Below the pieces are notes generated by a model. The model ran no database searches, had not been told where the DNA came from, and saw only the letters and a list, made by a program, of their open reading frames with translations. A program made the position numbers and the translations under genes. Positions 1 through 8,900 of a DNA stretch of 64,000 bases are shown one piece after another (the first letter of the stretch is position 1; each line of letters begins with the position of its first letter). This stretch comes from JBGSBR01 sp041730495 (GTDB taxonomy: Bacteria; Patescibacteriota; Microgenomatia; UBA1406; GWC2-37-13), in assembly GCA_041730495.1 (NCBI GenBank), contig JBGSBR010000005.1, positions 1 through 64,000 on the forward strand, given 5' to 3'.

Positions 1-441
1 ATTCAGCGAAATCTCTTTTTTAGGTTCAACAATTTTCGTTGTACCATCAGTAGTAACGGTTGTAAGGTAATTGTCTACCCAATCACTCAGATTTTTCTCT
101 TCAAGTGTAATAACTTCATAAACGATAATTGCACCATCATACAACTCTGTCTGTCCTTGTTGTGTCGGCCCAGTTTTATAGATACGAATGTGTTGTTTAT
201 CGGTCTCATCTAAGACATAATCTGCGGGATAAAGGAAGTTATACGCTCCAGTTTCCTCTCGGAAACTACTGCCACCTGCTCTCAGATCACTCACATCTAC
301 ACTGGGCAACGGTTGTGGAGTAGAATCAGTGACGTTTACATCAGTTTTCTCACGAGATATCTGATCTTTGTTATTTCTTGTAAAGAAATATGCGCCTAAA
401 CCGATGATAATAATGAGAATTATGACAACAGTTTTTTTCAT
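1..441 (-). CDS. Membrane-anchored protein of unknown function, C-terminus cut by window edge
   Basis: The frame is open from an ATG at 441 down to base 1, so only the first 147 residues are visible. It starts with a short basic head (MKKT) and one hydrophobic helix (about residues 4-20), a signal anchor or uncleaved signal peptide. A polar Thr/Pro-rich linker follows to about residue 50, then a soluble domain with 'YNFLYPADY' and 'IRIYKTGP'. Such N-terminally anchored domains are common in CPR genomes, but I do not recognise a named family. There is no Shine-Dalgarno site before the ATG. The function is unknown. Confidence 0.7.
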   Translation of the reverse strand, partial: MKKTVVIILIIIIGLGAYFFTRNNKDQISREKTDVNVTDSTPQPLPSVDVSDLRAGGSSFREETGAYNFLYPADYVLDETDKQHIRIYKTGPTQQGQTELYDGAIIVYEVITLEEKNLSDWVDNYLTTVTTDGTTKIVEPKKEISLN

Positions 442-483
442 ATTGAAACAATAATTTAGTAAAGAAAAAGTTACTAGAAAACA

Positions 484-858
484 CTATATATTTTCCCACA
501 GCCCAATCACGTTTCCTTCTGTGTCTTTCAAATATGCATAGTACCCCATGTGTGGAACTTCACCTTTTTCGCCGACCATTGTTCCACCTGCAGTTTCGAT
601 TTTTTTGACCATTTCATCTATCGAATCTACACTGATCACAATCACTGGAGCTGGTTGATCTGCTGTTCTCTGGACCATTCCGCCATTGATCGCTCCAGGT
701 TCGTTTGGCATACCTTTTTCATCAGAAGGCGCTGTATCAGCACCGATGTACCCGATCTCAGGCATTTCATTGATTTTCCAACCAAATGTTTCTGAGTAAA
801 ACTTTTTTGCTCGCTCTTTATTATCAAAAGGTAGTTCGAAATGGACGACTTTATTCAT
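484..858 (-). CDS. VOC superfamily (glyoxalase/bleomycin resistance-like) protein
   Basis: This 124-residue protein has the size and layout of a single vicinal-oxygen-chelate module. It begins with 'VHFELPFDN' and an 'AKKFYSETFGW' helix, typical of the first beta-alpha-beta-beta-beta repeat. It ends with 'YLKDTEGNVIGLWE', the usual last strand carrying a metal-ligand Glu in many members. VOC proteins bind a divalent metal and act on small molecules (glyoxalase, dioxygenase, drug binding), and the substrate cannot be read from sequence. A TATACT-like -10 lies about 40 bases upstream and no Shine-Dalgarno site is seen. The family is clear and the exact role is not. Confidence 0.85.
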   Translation of the reverse strand: MNKVVHFELPFDNKERAKKFYSETFGWKINEMPEIGYIGADTAPSDEKGMPNEPGAINGGMVQRTADQPAPVIVISVDSIDEMVKKIETAGGTMVGEKGEVPHMGYYAYLKDTEGNVIGLWENI

Positions 859-949
859 AGTAGTAGTTAATTAGTAATGAATAGGCTTAAAAATAGTATA
901 ACACTCTCAATAAACAGGACACTCAATATCCATGTTAAAATGAGTTCAT

Positions 950-1315
950 ATGAAACAAGCAAATTATGAAAACCACCGGATTTATAAGATGACCTTCGCC
1001 AGTATTTACCTCCTGTATATTGCGAAAGTTGAGCGAAAGGGACGTACAAAAGCTGAAGTCGATGAAATCCTCCGCTGGTTCACCGGATATAGTCAGTCAG
1101 AGCTTGAAGCACAAATTGAAAAACAAACAGACTTTGAAACCTTTCTCTCTGAAGCTCCAGAGCTCAATCCTGCACGAAATCTGATCACTGGTGTGATCTG
1201 TGGTGTGCGTGTGGAAGAAATCGACCACCCGACTATGCAAGGCATCCGCTATATCGATAAACTCATCGATGAGTTAGCGAACGGGAAAGCGATGGAGAAG
1301 ATTTTGAGGAAGTGA
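950..1315 (+). CDS. DUF2200 family protein
   Basis: The 121 residues match my memory of the DUF2200 family closely along the full length. Signature stretches are '[18 protein letters not shown]', '[14 protein letters not shown]', '[19 protein letters not shown]' and the C-terminal '[19 protein letters not shown]'. Family members are small cytosolic proteins with no established function, often near other small stress or accessory genes. A TAAAAT hexamer at 936-941 lies 8 bases before the ATG, so the transcript probably has almost no leader. There is no Shine-Dalgarno site. Confidence 0.9.
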   Translation: MKQANYENHRIYKMTFASIYLLYIAKVERKGRTKAEVDEILRWFTGYSQSELEAQIEKQTDFETFLSEAPELNPARNLITGVICGVRVEEIDHPTMQGIRYIDKLIDELANGKAMEKILRK

Positions 1316-1331
1316 TACGCTGGCTAGTTAA

Positions 1332-2054
1332 CTATACAAAATGTACGCTTTTTTTTATAACATTTTTGTGTAATTTTATATTTACATGTTCTATTGGAAT
1401 CTTCCCATCTACTAAATAAACGAATCTATATTCCTTTTCATCACTAAAAAATGCAGCTTCTTTTTGAAAATAATTATTAAATGATCTTTTAAGTAAATCC
1501 ATATTAGACTCAGATATAGTTTCGTTAGGATATAAATTTAATTTGATATTATTTTTGTGTTTTTCTTGTAAATTTTTCAAATTTTTTGAAGTTACATATT
1601 CAACAGTATCAAAACAATAAGCAATGACTCTATACTGTTTATTTAATTCGGTCAGTATATGATTTCCTAATTTTTCAGGTCTTATAATTTCAAAATATTT
1701 CTCGGTACTAAATTTCTTCTTCATTACTTGAATATCACCAGCGGATGTACAAAACAAAAAAGCATTTTGATAATTAACTGAAAAAATTGTTCCGTTAAGC
1801 ATTTTTACAAATGCTTTTTTTTTAGGATCAGACGACTGTATTCTTATATTTGAATCTTTGTAAAACTCCCTAAGAAAGTCTGTATCGTAAGTGTTAGGAC
1901 CGTTTTCATCTCGATAGCTTTTTACTCCTTCCAAATTATCACGTAGTAATTCATTTTCATGATTTCTACACTTTTCTATATTGCTAATTCCTAGAATACC
2001 TTCTTCTTTGAAAAGCTTAAGTCTTTTTTCACTTAAATATCTATGTATATTCAT
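1332..2054 (-). CDS. DUF2971-like hypothetical protein, very AT-rich
   Basis: This 240-residue soluble protein has a C-terminal 'FFSDEKEYRFVY' motif resembling the core of DUF2971 proteins, which are scattered and often found in defence or accessory islands. The N-terminus 'IHRYLSEKRLKLF' fits the usual 'yryl...' start of that family. The gene is markedly richer in A+T than its neighbours and dense in Lys, Asn and Ile, a sign of recent transfer. It sits beside the GIY-YIG cassette and tRNA-Gln. The family call is tentative and I cannot assign an activity. Confidence 0.5.
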   Translation of the reverse strand: MNIHRYLSEKRLKLFKEEGILGISNIEKCRNHENELLRDNLEGVKSYRDENGPNTYDTDFLREFYKDSNIRIQSSDPKKKAFVKMLNGTIFSVNYQNAFLFCTSAGDIQVMKKKFSTEKYFEIIRPEKLGNHILTELNKQYRVIAYCFDTVEYVTSKNLKNLQEKHKNNIKLNLYPNETISESNMDLLKRSFNNYFQKEAAFFSDEKEYRFVYLVDGKIPIEHVNIKLHKNVIKKSVHFV

Positions 2055-2111
2055 AAAGAAGATTTAATCTGATTTTCAAGAAGTTAACAACTATATTTTA
2101 TTAGCTATTTA

Positions 2112-2126
2112 TGCTGCCCAGCTTGG
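2112..2126. repeat. Distal 15-bp copy of the tRNA-Gln 3' end
   Basis: TGCTGCCCAGCTTGG is identical to 2482-2496, the acceptor and T-arm end of tRNA-Gln. Outside these 15 bases the two flanks do not match, so the copy boundary is sharp. It marks the outer edge of the GIY-YIG mini-element. Confidence 0.8.
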
Positions 2127-2136
2127 TATCCTACGC

Positions 2137-2433
2137 CTAAGGCTTCGGAATACCTTTAACTTTTCTTAGTATAACATCCTCTGCCAAGGCCACTTTCACC
2201 AAACGTTTGTAAGCAAAAGCTTTGCCTGAACCTGATTTTAAGTACTGTTCGAAATCTTTAGCTTCTTTTTCAGTAGTAAAACCAGCGTACCAGACCAGTT
2301 TCCAAGGTACATGCGGTGAGGTAGATTTCATTTGCTTGCTATTGTGCTCTTGTAGTCTTTTTGCAACATCATGAGTATATCCGTAGTAGAAAATATGAGA
2401 TTTCTCACTTAAAAGTATGTAAGTGTAGAACAT
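2137..2433 (-). CDS. GIY-YIG family nuclease
   Basis: The 98-residue product carries the single GIY-YIG domain of small stand-alone nucleases (COG2827/UPF0213-like). 'YTYILLSEKSHIFYYGYT' covers the two-tyrosine core, 'DVAKRLQEHN' holds the conserved Arg, and 'EAKDFEQYLKS' holds the catalytic Glu helix. I chose the ATG at 2433 because a TACAAT -10 lies exactly 6 bases upstream. Reading further upstream would translate the tRNA-Gln gene. The last five codons and the stop lie within one terminal inverted repeat of the element. It probably cuts or nicks DNA, possibly to move its own cassette. Confidence 0.85.
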   Translation of the reverse strand: MFYTYILLSEKSHIFYYGYTHDVAKRLQEHNSKQMKSTSPHVPWKLVWYAGFTTEKEAKDFEQYLKSGSGKAFAYKRLVKVALAEDVILRKVKGIPKP

Positions 2434-2483
2434 AACTGTATTGTAGCATGCGCAGCCATTCCGTAGCCTTGGCGAAGGATGTG

Positions 2484-2554
2484 CTGCCCAGCTTGGATTC
2501 GAACCAAGATAAACGGATTCAAAGTCCGTTGTCCTACCATTAGACGACCGGGCA
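2484..2554 (-). tRNA. tRNA-Gln (anticodon UUG)
   Basis: The minus strand folds as a cloverleaf. The acceptor pairs TGCCCGG with CTGGGCA (one G-T), the anticodon stem is ACGGA/TCCGT with loop CTTTGAA (anticodon TTG), and the T-loop is GGTTCGAATCC. The discriminator base is G, and CCA is not encoded (GCA follows). Its last 15 bases recur at 2112-2126 as the flanking repeat of the GIY-YIG element. Confidence 0.95.
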
Positions 2555-2623
2555 TAATATCGAAGTAACTGTAATTCTACCAAATAGATCTCGAAATTAC
2601 AGCCTCAGCGTGAGCTAGTGTGA

Positions 2624-2629
2624 TACAAT
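2624..2629 (+). promoter_or_regulatory. -10 box of era (near-leaderless)
   Basis: TACAAT ends 6 bases before the era ATG at 2636, so transcription should begin at or within a base or two of the start codon. No Shine-Dalgarno site fits between them. This is a clear example of the dominant start architecture in the window. Confidence 0.6.
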
Positions 2630-2635
2630 AGGACT

Positions 2636-3511
2636 ATGAAACATGGCATTGTACTGTTACTTGGTCGTCCAAACGTCGGCAAATCAACATTTGTAAACAA
2701 CGTAATCGGACAAAAAGTAGCGATCACCTCACCAAAACCGCAAACAACTCGCTTCCCAATCCAGGGTCTTTTTCAGGAAGAACGAGGTAGTATCATCTTC
2801 ACCGATACCCCAGGTATCTTCGATAAGGCCAAAGATGTCCTTTCCAAGAAAATCAATCAACAAACACTACAATCTCTCAACAAAGAAGCTGATGTCGTGA
2901 TATATATGGTCGATCCTACCCGTCGTCGCGACTTCGAAGAAGCTCGTGTCATCGGTCTGGCTCGTCAGATCAAAGCACCTGTGATCCTCGTCTATAACAA
3001 AACTGATCTTGGTGAAGCTAAATTCCTCGCTCAGTATAAATTCCTCGAAGACGAATTCACTGATGTCTTCCATATTTCAGCTCTTGAAAACAAACATATT
3101 GGCCCTCTACTGAATCGCTTATTTGAGCTAATGCCAGAGGAAACTGAAGATATGACCTTCATCAAAGAAAATCTCGTCTATCCACTGCTCAATAGTGACA
3201 GTAAAACATTTATCGCCGAGCTAATCCGTGAAAAAGTATTTATCATGATGGGACAAGAGATCCCGTATACTACGACAGCTGTCGTGGATGAGATGAAAGA
3301 GCGAGATAATGGTCTCATGTATGTAAAAGCTCGTATCCTGACTGTCGATGATCGCTACAAAAAAATGATCATCGGAGCTGGTGGACGCCGCATCAAAGAA
3401 CTGGGTAGCTATGCTCGTAAAGAGATCGCACTTGCGATCGGTAAAAAAGTCTTCCTTGATCTGACAGTACAGACTGATCCGCATTGGCAAGAAGTCCTCT
3501 ACAGTAAGTAA
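2636..3511 (+). CDS. era: GTPase Era
   Basis: Era is an essential GTPase that binds 16S rRNA and helps mature the 30S subunit. The 291 residues show G1 'GRPNVGKS' (10-17), G3 'DTPG' (57-60) and G4 'NKTD' (121-124). A C-terminal KH domain follows, with 'IIGAGGRRIKELG' near 245-257 and the usual 'FLDLTVQ' strand. The length is normal for Era. The -10 TACAAT box just before the ATG indicates a near-leaderless mRNA. It follows tRNA-Gln divergently and stands alone as a transcription unit. Confidence 0.97.
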   Translation: MKHGIVLLLGRPNVGKSTFVNNVIGQKVAITSPKPQTTRFPIQGLFQEERGSIIFTDTPGIFDKAKDVLSKKINQQTLQSLNKEADVVIYMVDPTRRRDFEEARVIGLARQIKAPVILVYNKTDLGEAKFLAQYKFLEDEFTDVFHISALENKHIGPLLNRLFELMPEETEDMTFIKENLVYPLLNSDSKTFIAELIREKVFIMMGQEIPYTTTAVVDEMKERDNGLMYVKARILTVDDRYKKMIIGAGGRRIKELGSYARKEIALAIGKKVFLDLTVQTDPHWQEVLYSK

Positions 3512-3543
3512 TCTTCGTTGTTTTTATTATAGGTTAAATTTGG

Positions 3544-3623
3544 TATAATATGCCTTGTAACTTGGCATTTGGGATAAGCTCTCAAAAACTGAGTTATAAA
3601 CTTATTCACAATTAGGAGGAGTC
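3544..3623 (+). promoter_or_regulatory. Extended -10 promoter, structured leader and Shine-Dalgarno site
   Basis: TGGTATAATAT (from 3541) is an extended -10 box (TG-N-TATAAT at 3544-3549). About 70 bases of leader follow, beginning with a short hairpin (ATGCC...GGCAT). It ends in AGGAGG at 3614-3619, 4 bases before the ATG. The bases around the -10 closely resemble those at 32205-32232 in front of another small gene. This contrasts with the leaderless majority. Confidence 0.65.
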
Positions 3624-3908
3624 ATGGAAACGACAAGACATAACTTATCAGTTTTAAATGCTGATAAACCGGACTCGTTGGCTCAACGCATATTAGATGC
3701 CGAGACAGCTGGATTCATTGAGCTCGTTGAGGTCAATAGCAAGCTTTTCGAGGTACCCCGACTTAAACGGTATAACGTATTCGTAATGTACACAGTCAAA
3801 ACTATCAAAGGTGAACCTTCAGAGTTCGACGGTTGGTTCATTGGAGAAGAGCTGAGCGGTCATAATCCTCAACTGATTCTCCCACCCGAGGAAGTAACTG
3901 TACTTTAA
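3624..3908 (+). CDS. Small protein of unknown function with strong Shine-Dalgarno site
   Basis: This is a 94-residue soluble protein I do not recognise. It starts with a polar helix, has a mixed beta-rich middle ('RYNVFVMYTVKTI') and ends acidic ('LPPEEVTVL'). It has no membrane segment and no cysteines. The gene has an extended -10 promoter, an AGGAGG ribosome site and a perfect terminator directly after the stop. It is therefore a well-defined single-gene unit and probably well expressed. The function is unknown. Confidence 0.75.
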   Translation: METTRHNLSVLNADKPDSLAQRILDAETAGFIELVEVNSKLFEVPRLKRYNVFVMYTVKTIKGEPSEFDGWFIGEELSGHNPQLILPPEEVTVL

Positions 3909-3920
3909 TCCTCATTGTGA

Positions 3921-3949
3921 AAAGGCAGGTGATATCACCTGCCTTTTTT
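3921..3949 (+). terminator. Rho-independent terminator
   Basis: A perfect palindrome of 26 bases centred at 3933/3934 (stem AAAGGCAGGTGA) runs into a T tract (CCTTTTTT). It lies 13 bases after the stop of the small gene at 3624-3908. Confidence 0.92.
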
Positions 3950-3999
3950 CGTTAATACAATTTAACGAGAATAATCTGGTTTGTCTCTTCTCTGTCTGC

Positions 4000-4005
4000 T
4001 ATAAT
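4000..4005 (+). promoter_or_regulatory. -10 box for tRNA-His
   Basis: TATAAT lies 17 bases before the 5' end of tRNA-His. A clear -35 is not evident. Confidence 0.5.
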
Positions 4006-4022
4006 TGGCTTTGGTAACTATT

Positions 4023-4100
4023 GGTGGCTATAGCTCAGTTGGCTAGAGCATCTGTTTGTGGTACAGAAGGTCGCGGGTTCAAGTCCCGTTAGCCACCCCA
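4023..4100 (+). tRNA. tRNA-His (anticodon GUG), CCA encoded
   Basis: The acceptor is GTGGCTA/TAGCCAC with the histidine-specific extra G at 4023 facing C73. The anticodon stem TCTGT/ACAGA encloses the loop TTGTGGT, giving anticodon GTG. The T-arm is GGGTTCAAGTCCC. CCA is encoded at 4098-4100. The sequence closely follows bacterial tRNA-His. Confidence 0.96.
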
Positions 4101-4141
4101 AAAGTGATTAGTTCTTTATAAGGATATATTACCTTCACTAC

Positions 4142-4867
4142 TCACTTTTCAGACTCAAATGCGGAAGAAATGATAGGATCTACTAGTCCAAAAACTGCAT
4201 CTAATTTTTTGTCATATTCAGCTACCTCAACAGTACTTCTTTGCGAATACCCGAAGTTAACATGATGATTTGTATGTGTTTCTAAAGGTGATATATCATC
4301 AGCATAGTCTAAAACAGCACCTATAGGAAAACCATACAGAAGGCCTGCTTTGATTCTTATTTTTCTATCATTTGCTGACTTTGACCAATCTTTCAACTTA
4401 TCAAGATATCCTTGTAAATAAACCTTCCCTAATGGAACATCTCCTGTAACAGGGTGTGGTTGTGAACTTGTAGCCGTTGGCCAATCAACGTCATCAAAAT
4501 GCTCTTGATTCTCACTCATAACTTGTAGCGCTGCTTCTAAATTTACAAGGTATGGACCACGTGGTATATATATAAATCTTGAGTCTTCCTGGGCAAGTCT
4601 TGAGGCAGTAAAACCTACTCCTTCTGTAGACATTACTGGTTTTAAACCAAGATATGTTAACGTAAGCCAATCTCTAGAAAGTCCATCAAATTGCTCTAAT
4701 GCAGCTCTTTCAAACGGTTCTAAGGTATCGAGGAACGATCTCAACTCATACGCAGATCTTTCGTAGTCTAAACGTTGTGTATCAGTTAAGATCTCATTCG
4801 ATGGCACAGCACTAGTATCGTGAAAGTTTTGTTTACTCCCAGGAACCTGATCCATAAAATCTACCAT
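4142..4867 (-). CDS. Hypothetical soluble protein
   Basis: This 241-residue acidic protein has no recognised family. It has a disordered N-terminus (about 25 residues), a helical segment ('YERSAYELRSFLDTLEPF') and a mixed region with 'RFIYIPRGPYLVNLEAALQ'. The C-terminal half is rich in Asp, His and Tyr. No membrane helix or signal peptide is visible. A TATCAT hexamer lies 6 bases upstream of the ATG at 4867, matching the near-leaderless pattern. An ATG four codons in is also possible. The gene is convergent with tRNA-His and divergent from the YdeI gene. Confidence 0.6.
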   Translation of the reverse strand: MVDFMDQVPGSKQNFHDTSAVPSNEILTDTQRLDYERSAYELRSFLDTLEPFERAALEQFDGLSRDWLTLTYLGLKPVMSTEGVGFTASRLAQEDSRFIYIPRGPYLVNLEAALQVMSENQEHFDDVDWPTATSSQPHPVTGDVPLGKVYLQGYLDKLKDWSKSANDRKIRIKAGLLYGFPIGAVLDYADDISPLETHTNHHVNFGYSQRSTVEVAEYDKKLDAVFGLVDPIISSAFESEK

Positions 4868-4987
4868 GCTATTATGATACTATACTCTCCAGAATCAGTT
4901 GGCAGCTTCGAGCATCATTCGGTAAACCACCCATATCTACTCACTTCATACGCTCGCACAAAACGTTGTTTTGGTACAATAAGCATT

Positions 4988-5539
4988 ATGCCTCCAATTC
5001 AATTCGAAACAAAACTCATCAAGATCAAAGACTGGACTATCCTTCACCTCCCACAAGAGTCCAGCGCTCATCTTCCTTCACGGGGTATGACTATGGTTGC
5101 CGGGACAATGAACGGAATAGCTTTTAAAACTATGCTCGAGCCAGATGGTATGTACTTAAATGATCGAAAACCAAGCCATTGGTTCAGACCTGATGAAAAA
5201 TTACTAGAAGCTGCCAAAGCTAAAGCCGGTGATACGGTGCAAGTTACACTCGAGCCAACCAAAGATTGGATCGAACCAGAAGTCCCTGAAGATGTAAAAA
5301 AAGCATTAAAGACTTCCTCGAAAGCTGAAGCATTGTGGAACGATATTACACCGATGGCTCGCTGGGATTGGGTTCGTTGGATCCGTGCTGTGAAAACTGA
5401 TGAAACTCGAGAGAAACATCTAGAGGTCTTGCTTGATAAACTGAACAAAGGCATGCGTCGTCCATGTTGCTTTAATCGTAGCATGTGTAGTGAGCCTTAT
5501 GTCTCGCATAACTGGAAACTACTGGCACCAAATAACTAA
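4988..5539 (+). CDS. YdeI/OmpD-associated family protein with DUF1905 domain
   Basis: The 183 residues comprise an N-terminal DUF1905 barrel (about 1-90: 'FETKLIKIK', 'HLPSRGMTMVAGTMNG', 'GDTVQVTLEP') and a C-terminal YdeI-type helical domain (about 95-175: 'VPEDVKKALKTSSKAEALW', 'RWIRAVKTDETREKHLEVL'). Such proteins are linked to tolerance of antimicrobial peptides or bacteriocins in some bacteria, but the mechanism is not established. I start at 4988 because TACAAT at 4975-4980 is 7 bases upstream. An upstream extension in frame looks non-coding. A DUF1801 protein, often a neighbour of this family, follows. Confidence 0.85.
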   Translation: MPPIQFETKLIKIKDWTILHLPQESSAHLPSRGMTMVAGTMNGIAFKTMLEPDGMYLNDRKPSHWFRPDEKLLEAAKAKAGDTVQVTLEPTKDWIEPEVPEDVKKALKTSSKAEALWNDITPMARWDWVRWIRAVKTDETREKHLEVLLDKLNKGMRRPCCFNRSMCSEPYVSHNWKLLAPNN

Positions 5540-5558
5540 TTTAGCTTATACTCTTCCT

Positions 5559-5957
5559 ATGACTACCGATATCCAAACATACAACGATTCTTTATCTGGC
5601 ACAGAAAAAGAGATTTGTGAACTTTTATTCAAAGAGATTAATAAACAGATGCCTGAGCAAGAAAGTAAAGTCTGGCATGCGCATCCTGTCTGGTTTTTGG
5701 ATGGAAACCCAATCGTCGGATATAGCAAACGTAAAGCTGGTATCCAACTCATGTTTTGGAGTGGAGCAGATTTTGGTGAAGAAAACTTGAAACCTGGGAC
5801 TGGGAAGTTTAAAGATGCTTCAATCACCTACACTGATGTCGATCAGATAGATACTGAAGATTTAGAACGTTGGCTTGAAAAAGGAAAAAAAATACAGTGG
5901 GACTACAAACATATTGTGAAAAATAAAGGGAAACTGAACAAACTTACCGAAGCTTAG
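5559..5957 (+). CDS. DUF1801 domain protein
   Basis: The 132-residue product matches the DUF1801 (YdhG/YjbR-like) fold. It has a helical N-terminus with 'EKEICELLFKEINKQMPE', then 'KVWHAHPVWFLDGNPIVGYS' and 'GIQLMFWSGADF', and a basic C-terminus. The fold is shared by frataxin-like and YjbR proteins; the function is unknown. The ATG at 5559 is chosen because TATACT (5547-5552) lies 6 bases upstream. An in-frame start at 5490 would run inside the preceding gene. The last 4 bases overlap the end of the convergent giant gene. Confidence 0.82.
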   Translation: MTTDIQTYNDSLSGTEKEICELLFKEINKQMPEQESKVWHAHPVWFLDGNPIVGYSKRKAGIQLMFWSGADFGEENLKPGTGKFKDASITYTDVDQIDTEDLERWLEKGKKIQWDYKHIVKNKGKLNKLTEA

Positions 5958-8900
5958 TTCCACAATCCTTTTGATTTAGCTGTAATACTAATATTTTTTG
6001 CCTTTGGAAGTAAGGTCCTCAAAACCACATCTGGTGTGTTTTCAGGTATATTTAACTCTCTAAGAATTGCTTTCTTAATGGTTGGATCAATCACTCCTGA
6101 TGCAAACTCCGCAAGTACAATCTCTTGTAAATCTACTGGCTTGAGATGTCTCAAGAAATCTCCTCTAGCGAGAATACCTCGTAGCACAGAAGCGAGATAC
6201 CCACTGGTATCATGATTTGTTTGCAAAACAGCTGTTAACTTCTCTATGAGTAAGCTTTTTGCGTCAGTTTCTCCCTGCTGTACTGACTTAATTAATGAAC
6301 CTATGATATTACCTAGTATCTGTTTCTCCACTGTAGTCGGCGGTGCGAGATTTACGGCACCAAGATCATAGTGCGTAATATAGAGATCTCCTTTTTTATA
6401 AAGTTTCTGACCAATCTGCGTATCTTTTTTGATTCGCAAAACATGGAAATTTTCTCCATGACGATCATGATCAAAATGTTTACCTGATAACATCAATAAA
6501 TCTTCTGAAAACTGAAGTGCCATCGACAACGCTTTTATTTCATCCTCACTTGCAGTGCGGATAAACCTATTGAATGATTTTCCACGAGCCACTGTAGCTA
6601 CTTTGTATGCATGCAGATCTTCAGCATTTCCTGATTCTGATCGGATACCATGATCTAGCCATTGCACTGTATCGAAATGCACATTGATATTATTGGCTCG
6701 AATCGCGAGTCCTTCATAACTTGGTCTCAGTAAATTTGCTTGTGTATAACCAATATCATAGTTCGTCTCAAGCAGTGAGCTGGCACTCGCCTGATGTACT
6801 ATTTTCCTCATCGCATCAAGCATATCTGAGGTTACTGTTTCACCTCGTGCTGCTCTTCTCTTTACAAAACTTTCCAATGTTGACTCGATATGCTCAAACT
6901 CATTTTGAGCAAATATATAGATATTATCTCGAAGTTCTGTAATAGCCACATATGTTTCACCATGTAAAGGATTATAGAGATGTCCTTCTGCAGTATATTG
7001 ATATGCACCTGCACCCAAAATCTTACCGACATGAGCTATATTTTGTAGTGTAAGTTTGTTTGGATCATCACTAGCCACTTCTATGGACGCTTCCATTCCT
7101 TCAAACAGTTGATTTCTGTTTGGCATGTTGGCTTCTCCCTTCACTCCATCCATACCATTACGGATAGCGAGTGGCGTCTGCGGATAACTATGGATTGCTT
7201 GAGCTAATTTCACCCCTGCAGGTCCCATATTCATCAGTACAAGTCCTAAGGCCTTCCCGATAGACAACTCATCTCTGACCGTGACTTTGTCAAGCTGCTT
7301 GGCGCTCACCATCAAACCAGAAAGCAATAATCGTTGTTCTGCTTCATTTGCGCCATCAAGATATGAATAAATCAAATCTCGACCAAATGATGTATAAGTA
7401 TTAAATTCACTATCCTGTACTGAATCAGTGTCATATGGCAAAACTTTTTCTATGACATAGTTCATGAGCTCTTCATGTGGGGGAATTTCATTTCCTTTAC
7501 GTCTCATCAAGTCTTTTTGCTCAGCTGGAAATGCGAGCAGATTCATATAGTACGCTCTTACCTCTGTACGACCTGACCAAAAGTTTTCATGCGCTGCTCT
7601 AAATCGACTTTTTACTTGATTCCGGATATGATAATCACTTAAACGACTTCTATAATAACTCACATCATTATCTCTATCACTTGGATGCCCGATTAATTTC
7701 TTTAGATTATCGTCTCGTTCTAATCTTTCTTTATAGATTTCCACATATTCTTCAAGCGACTCTTCACTTAATTCTTTTGTTAAAAAATCAATAGTTCCAA
7801 GTCTCGTGTCTGAGTCTTGAACTATAAAATCAAGACTAAACTCACCCATCATACCTTTACCTCCAGCCGTCGATTCAAGCAACTCTTGTTTACTTCTTTT
7901 ACTTTTTTTAAAATAAATTTCTCTTGTTAAGGCACTTTGTGTTTGCAAACTATCCGCAAGCGCAGTCAACATCTCTGTTGCAATGGCATCTCTATCTGTA
8001 GTTTTCTCGAGTACTTGAGCTGTTAATGTATACATTTCATCATAATAGCCTTGTAGTTCCGGATGTAATGCAATATCATCAAAAGTTGGAGTAGTATCAA
8101 TGCCATATTGTGCTTTTATCGCTTCCGCCCAGCCTTGCACTAAATCATGTCTTACTTCGGCAGAGGGTATAGAACAGCTATACAATAATGTCTCGGTAAA
8201 CTGTCGCAGTTCAGGATATCTTTGCTTATCTCGTTTTAAGATCTGTAATTGTTCACGTACTAATCTATCGTAACCATCGTCCCAACGGCTTTCAGGATGC
8301 TTGGTAAAGTAACCATTCGTTTCATATAATACATATGATTGCGCTACTAAGAGTGGATCATCATGTGCTATCTGCAGGTCAGAGTCAACGTTTCTTAAAA
8401 ACTGATTATCAAGTAACTGTAAAATTTCTTGTTTAAGTAAAGTAGAGGTATATGTCCCAGGTGCATACACTCTTGCTTGTGCAACTTGTAAACATTCTTT
8501 GAACGCATCAATTCCTAATGTCGCATCAGTAGATGTTTGTAAATAGTCGTACACATCTCGACGTGCATGATGTATGAGAAAACTACTCGCCCATTCACCT
8601 GGTTCATACGGTACATACTTAGGAAATCTTTGATTTGGGACTCTTACACCTTTTGTTCTTACAATAGTTGGATGCAAACTTCTTAGTTTTCTTAATCTAT
8701 CTGCAAGTTCTATTTCAGACTGAATGACATCAGAATCAGCTATTATATTGTTATAAAGATCTCTTCCAAATAGTACAGGTTGATCGATATTTTCGCCCTC
8801 TAATGTTTTGCGCTGGTAAGAAACAGTCGTATCAAGCACGGATAATAGCTCTTCGGCAGAAAAAATAGCTCTTGCATCCTCGACAAATCCTTCAGTATGC

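Larger units (their letters stand above)
2112..2496 (-). mobile_element. Mini-element: GIY-YIG gene with terminal inverted repeats, inserted at tRNA-Gln 3' end
   Basis: A 355-bp segment (2127-2481) is flanked by exact 15-bp direct repeats (2112-2126 and 2482-2496). The inner copy is the 3' end of tRNA-Gln. Just inside lie imperfect terminal inverted repeats, 2128-2151 and 2458-2480, matching at about 21 of 24 positions (core ATCCT.CGCC.AAGGCT.CGGAAT). Each end can also fold into a small hairpin. The only gene inside is the GIY-YIG nuclease, which has its own -10 box. The arrangement resembles a transposon with a target-site duplication or a homing cassette. Repeats and gene are directly visible, and mobility is inferred. 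Confidence 0.65.

Noticed and set aside
2434..2583. An N-terminal extension of the GIY-YIG frame by 50 codons
   Set aside because: The extension is the translated tRNA-Gln gene plus the inverted repeat. The ATG at 2433 has its own -10 box 6 bases upstream.
4820..4987. A longer N-terminus for the YdeI-like protein
   Set aside because: It overlaps the divergent gene at 4867 and lacks family similarity. The -10 box places the start at 4988.
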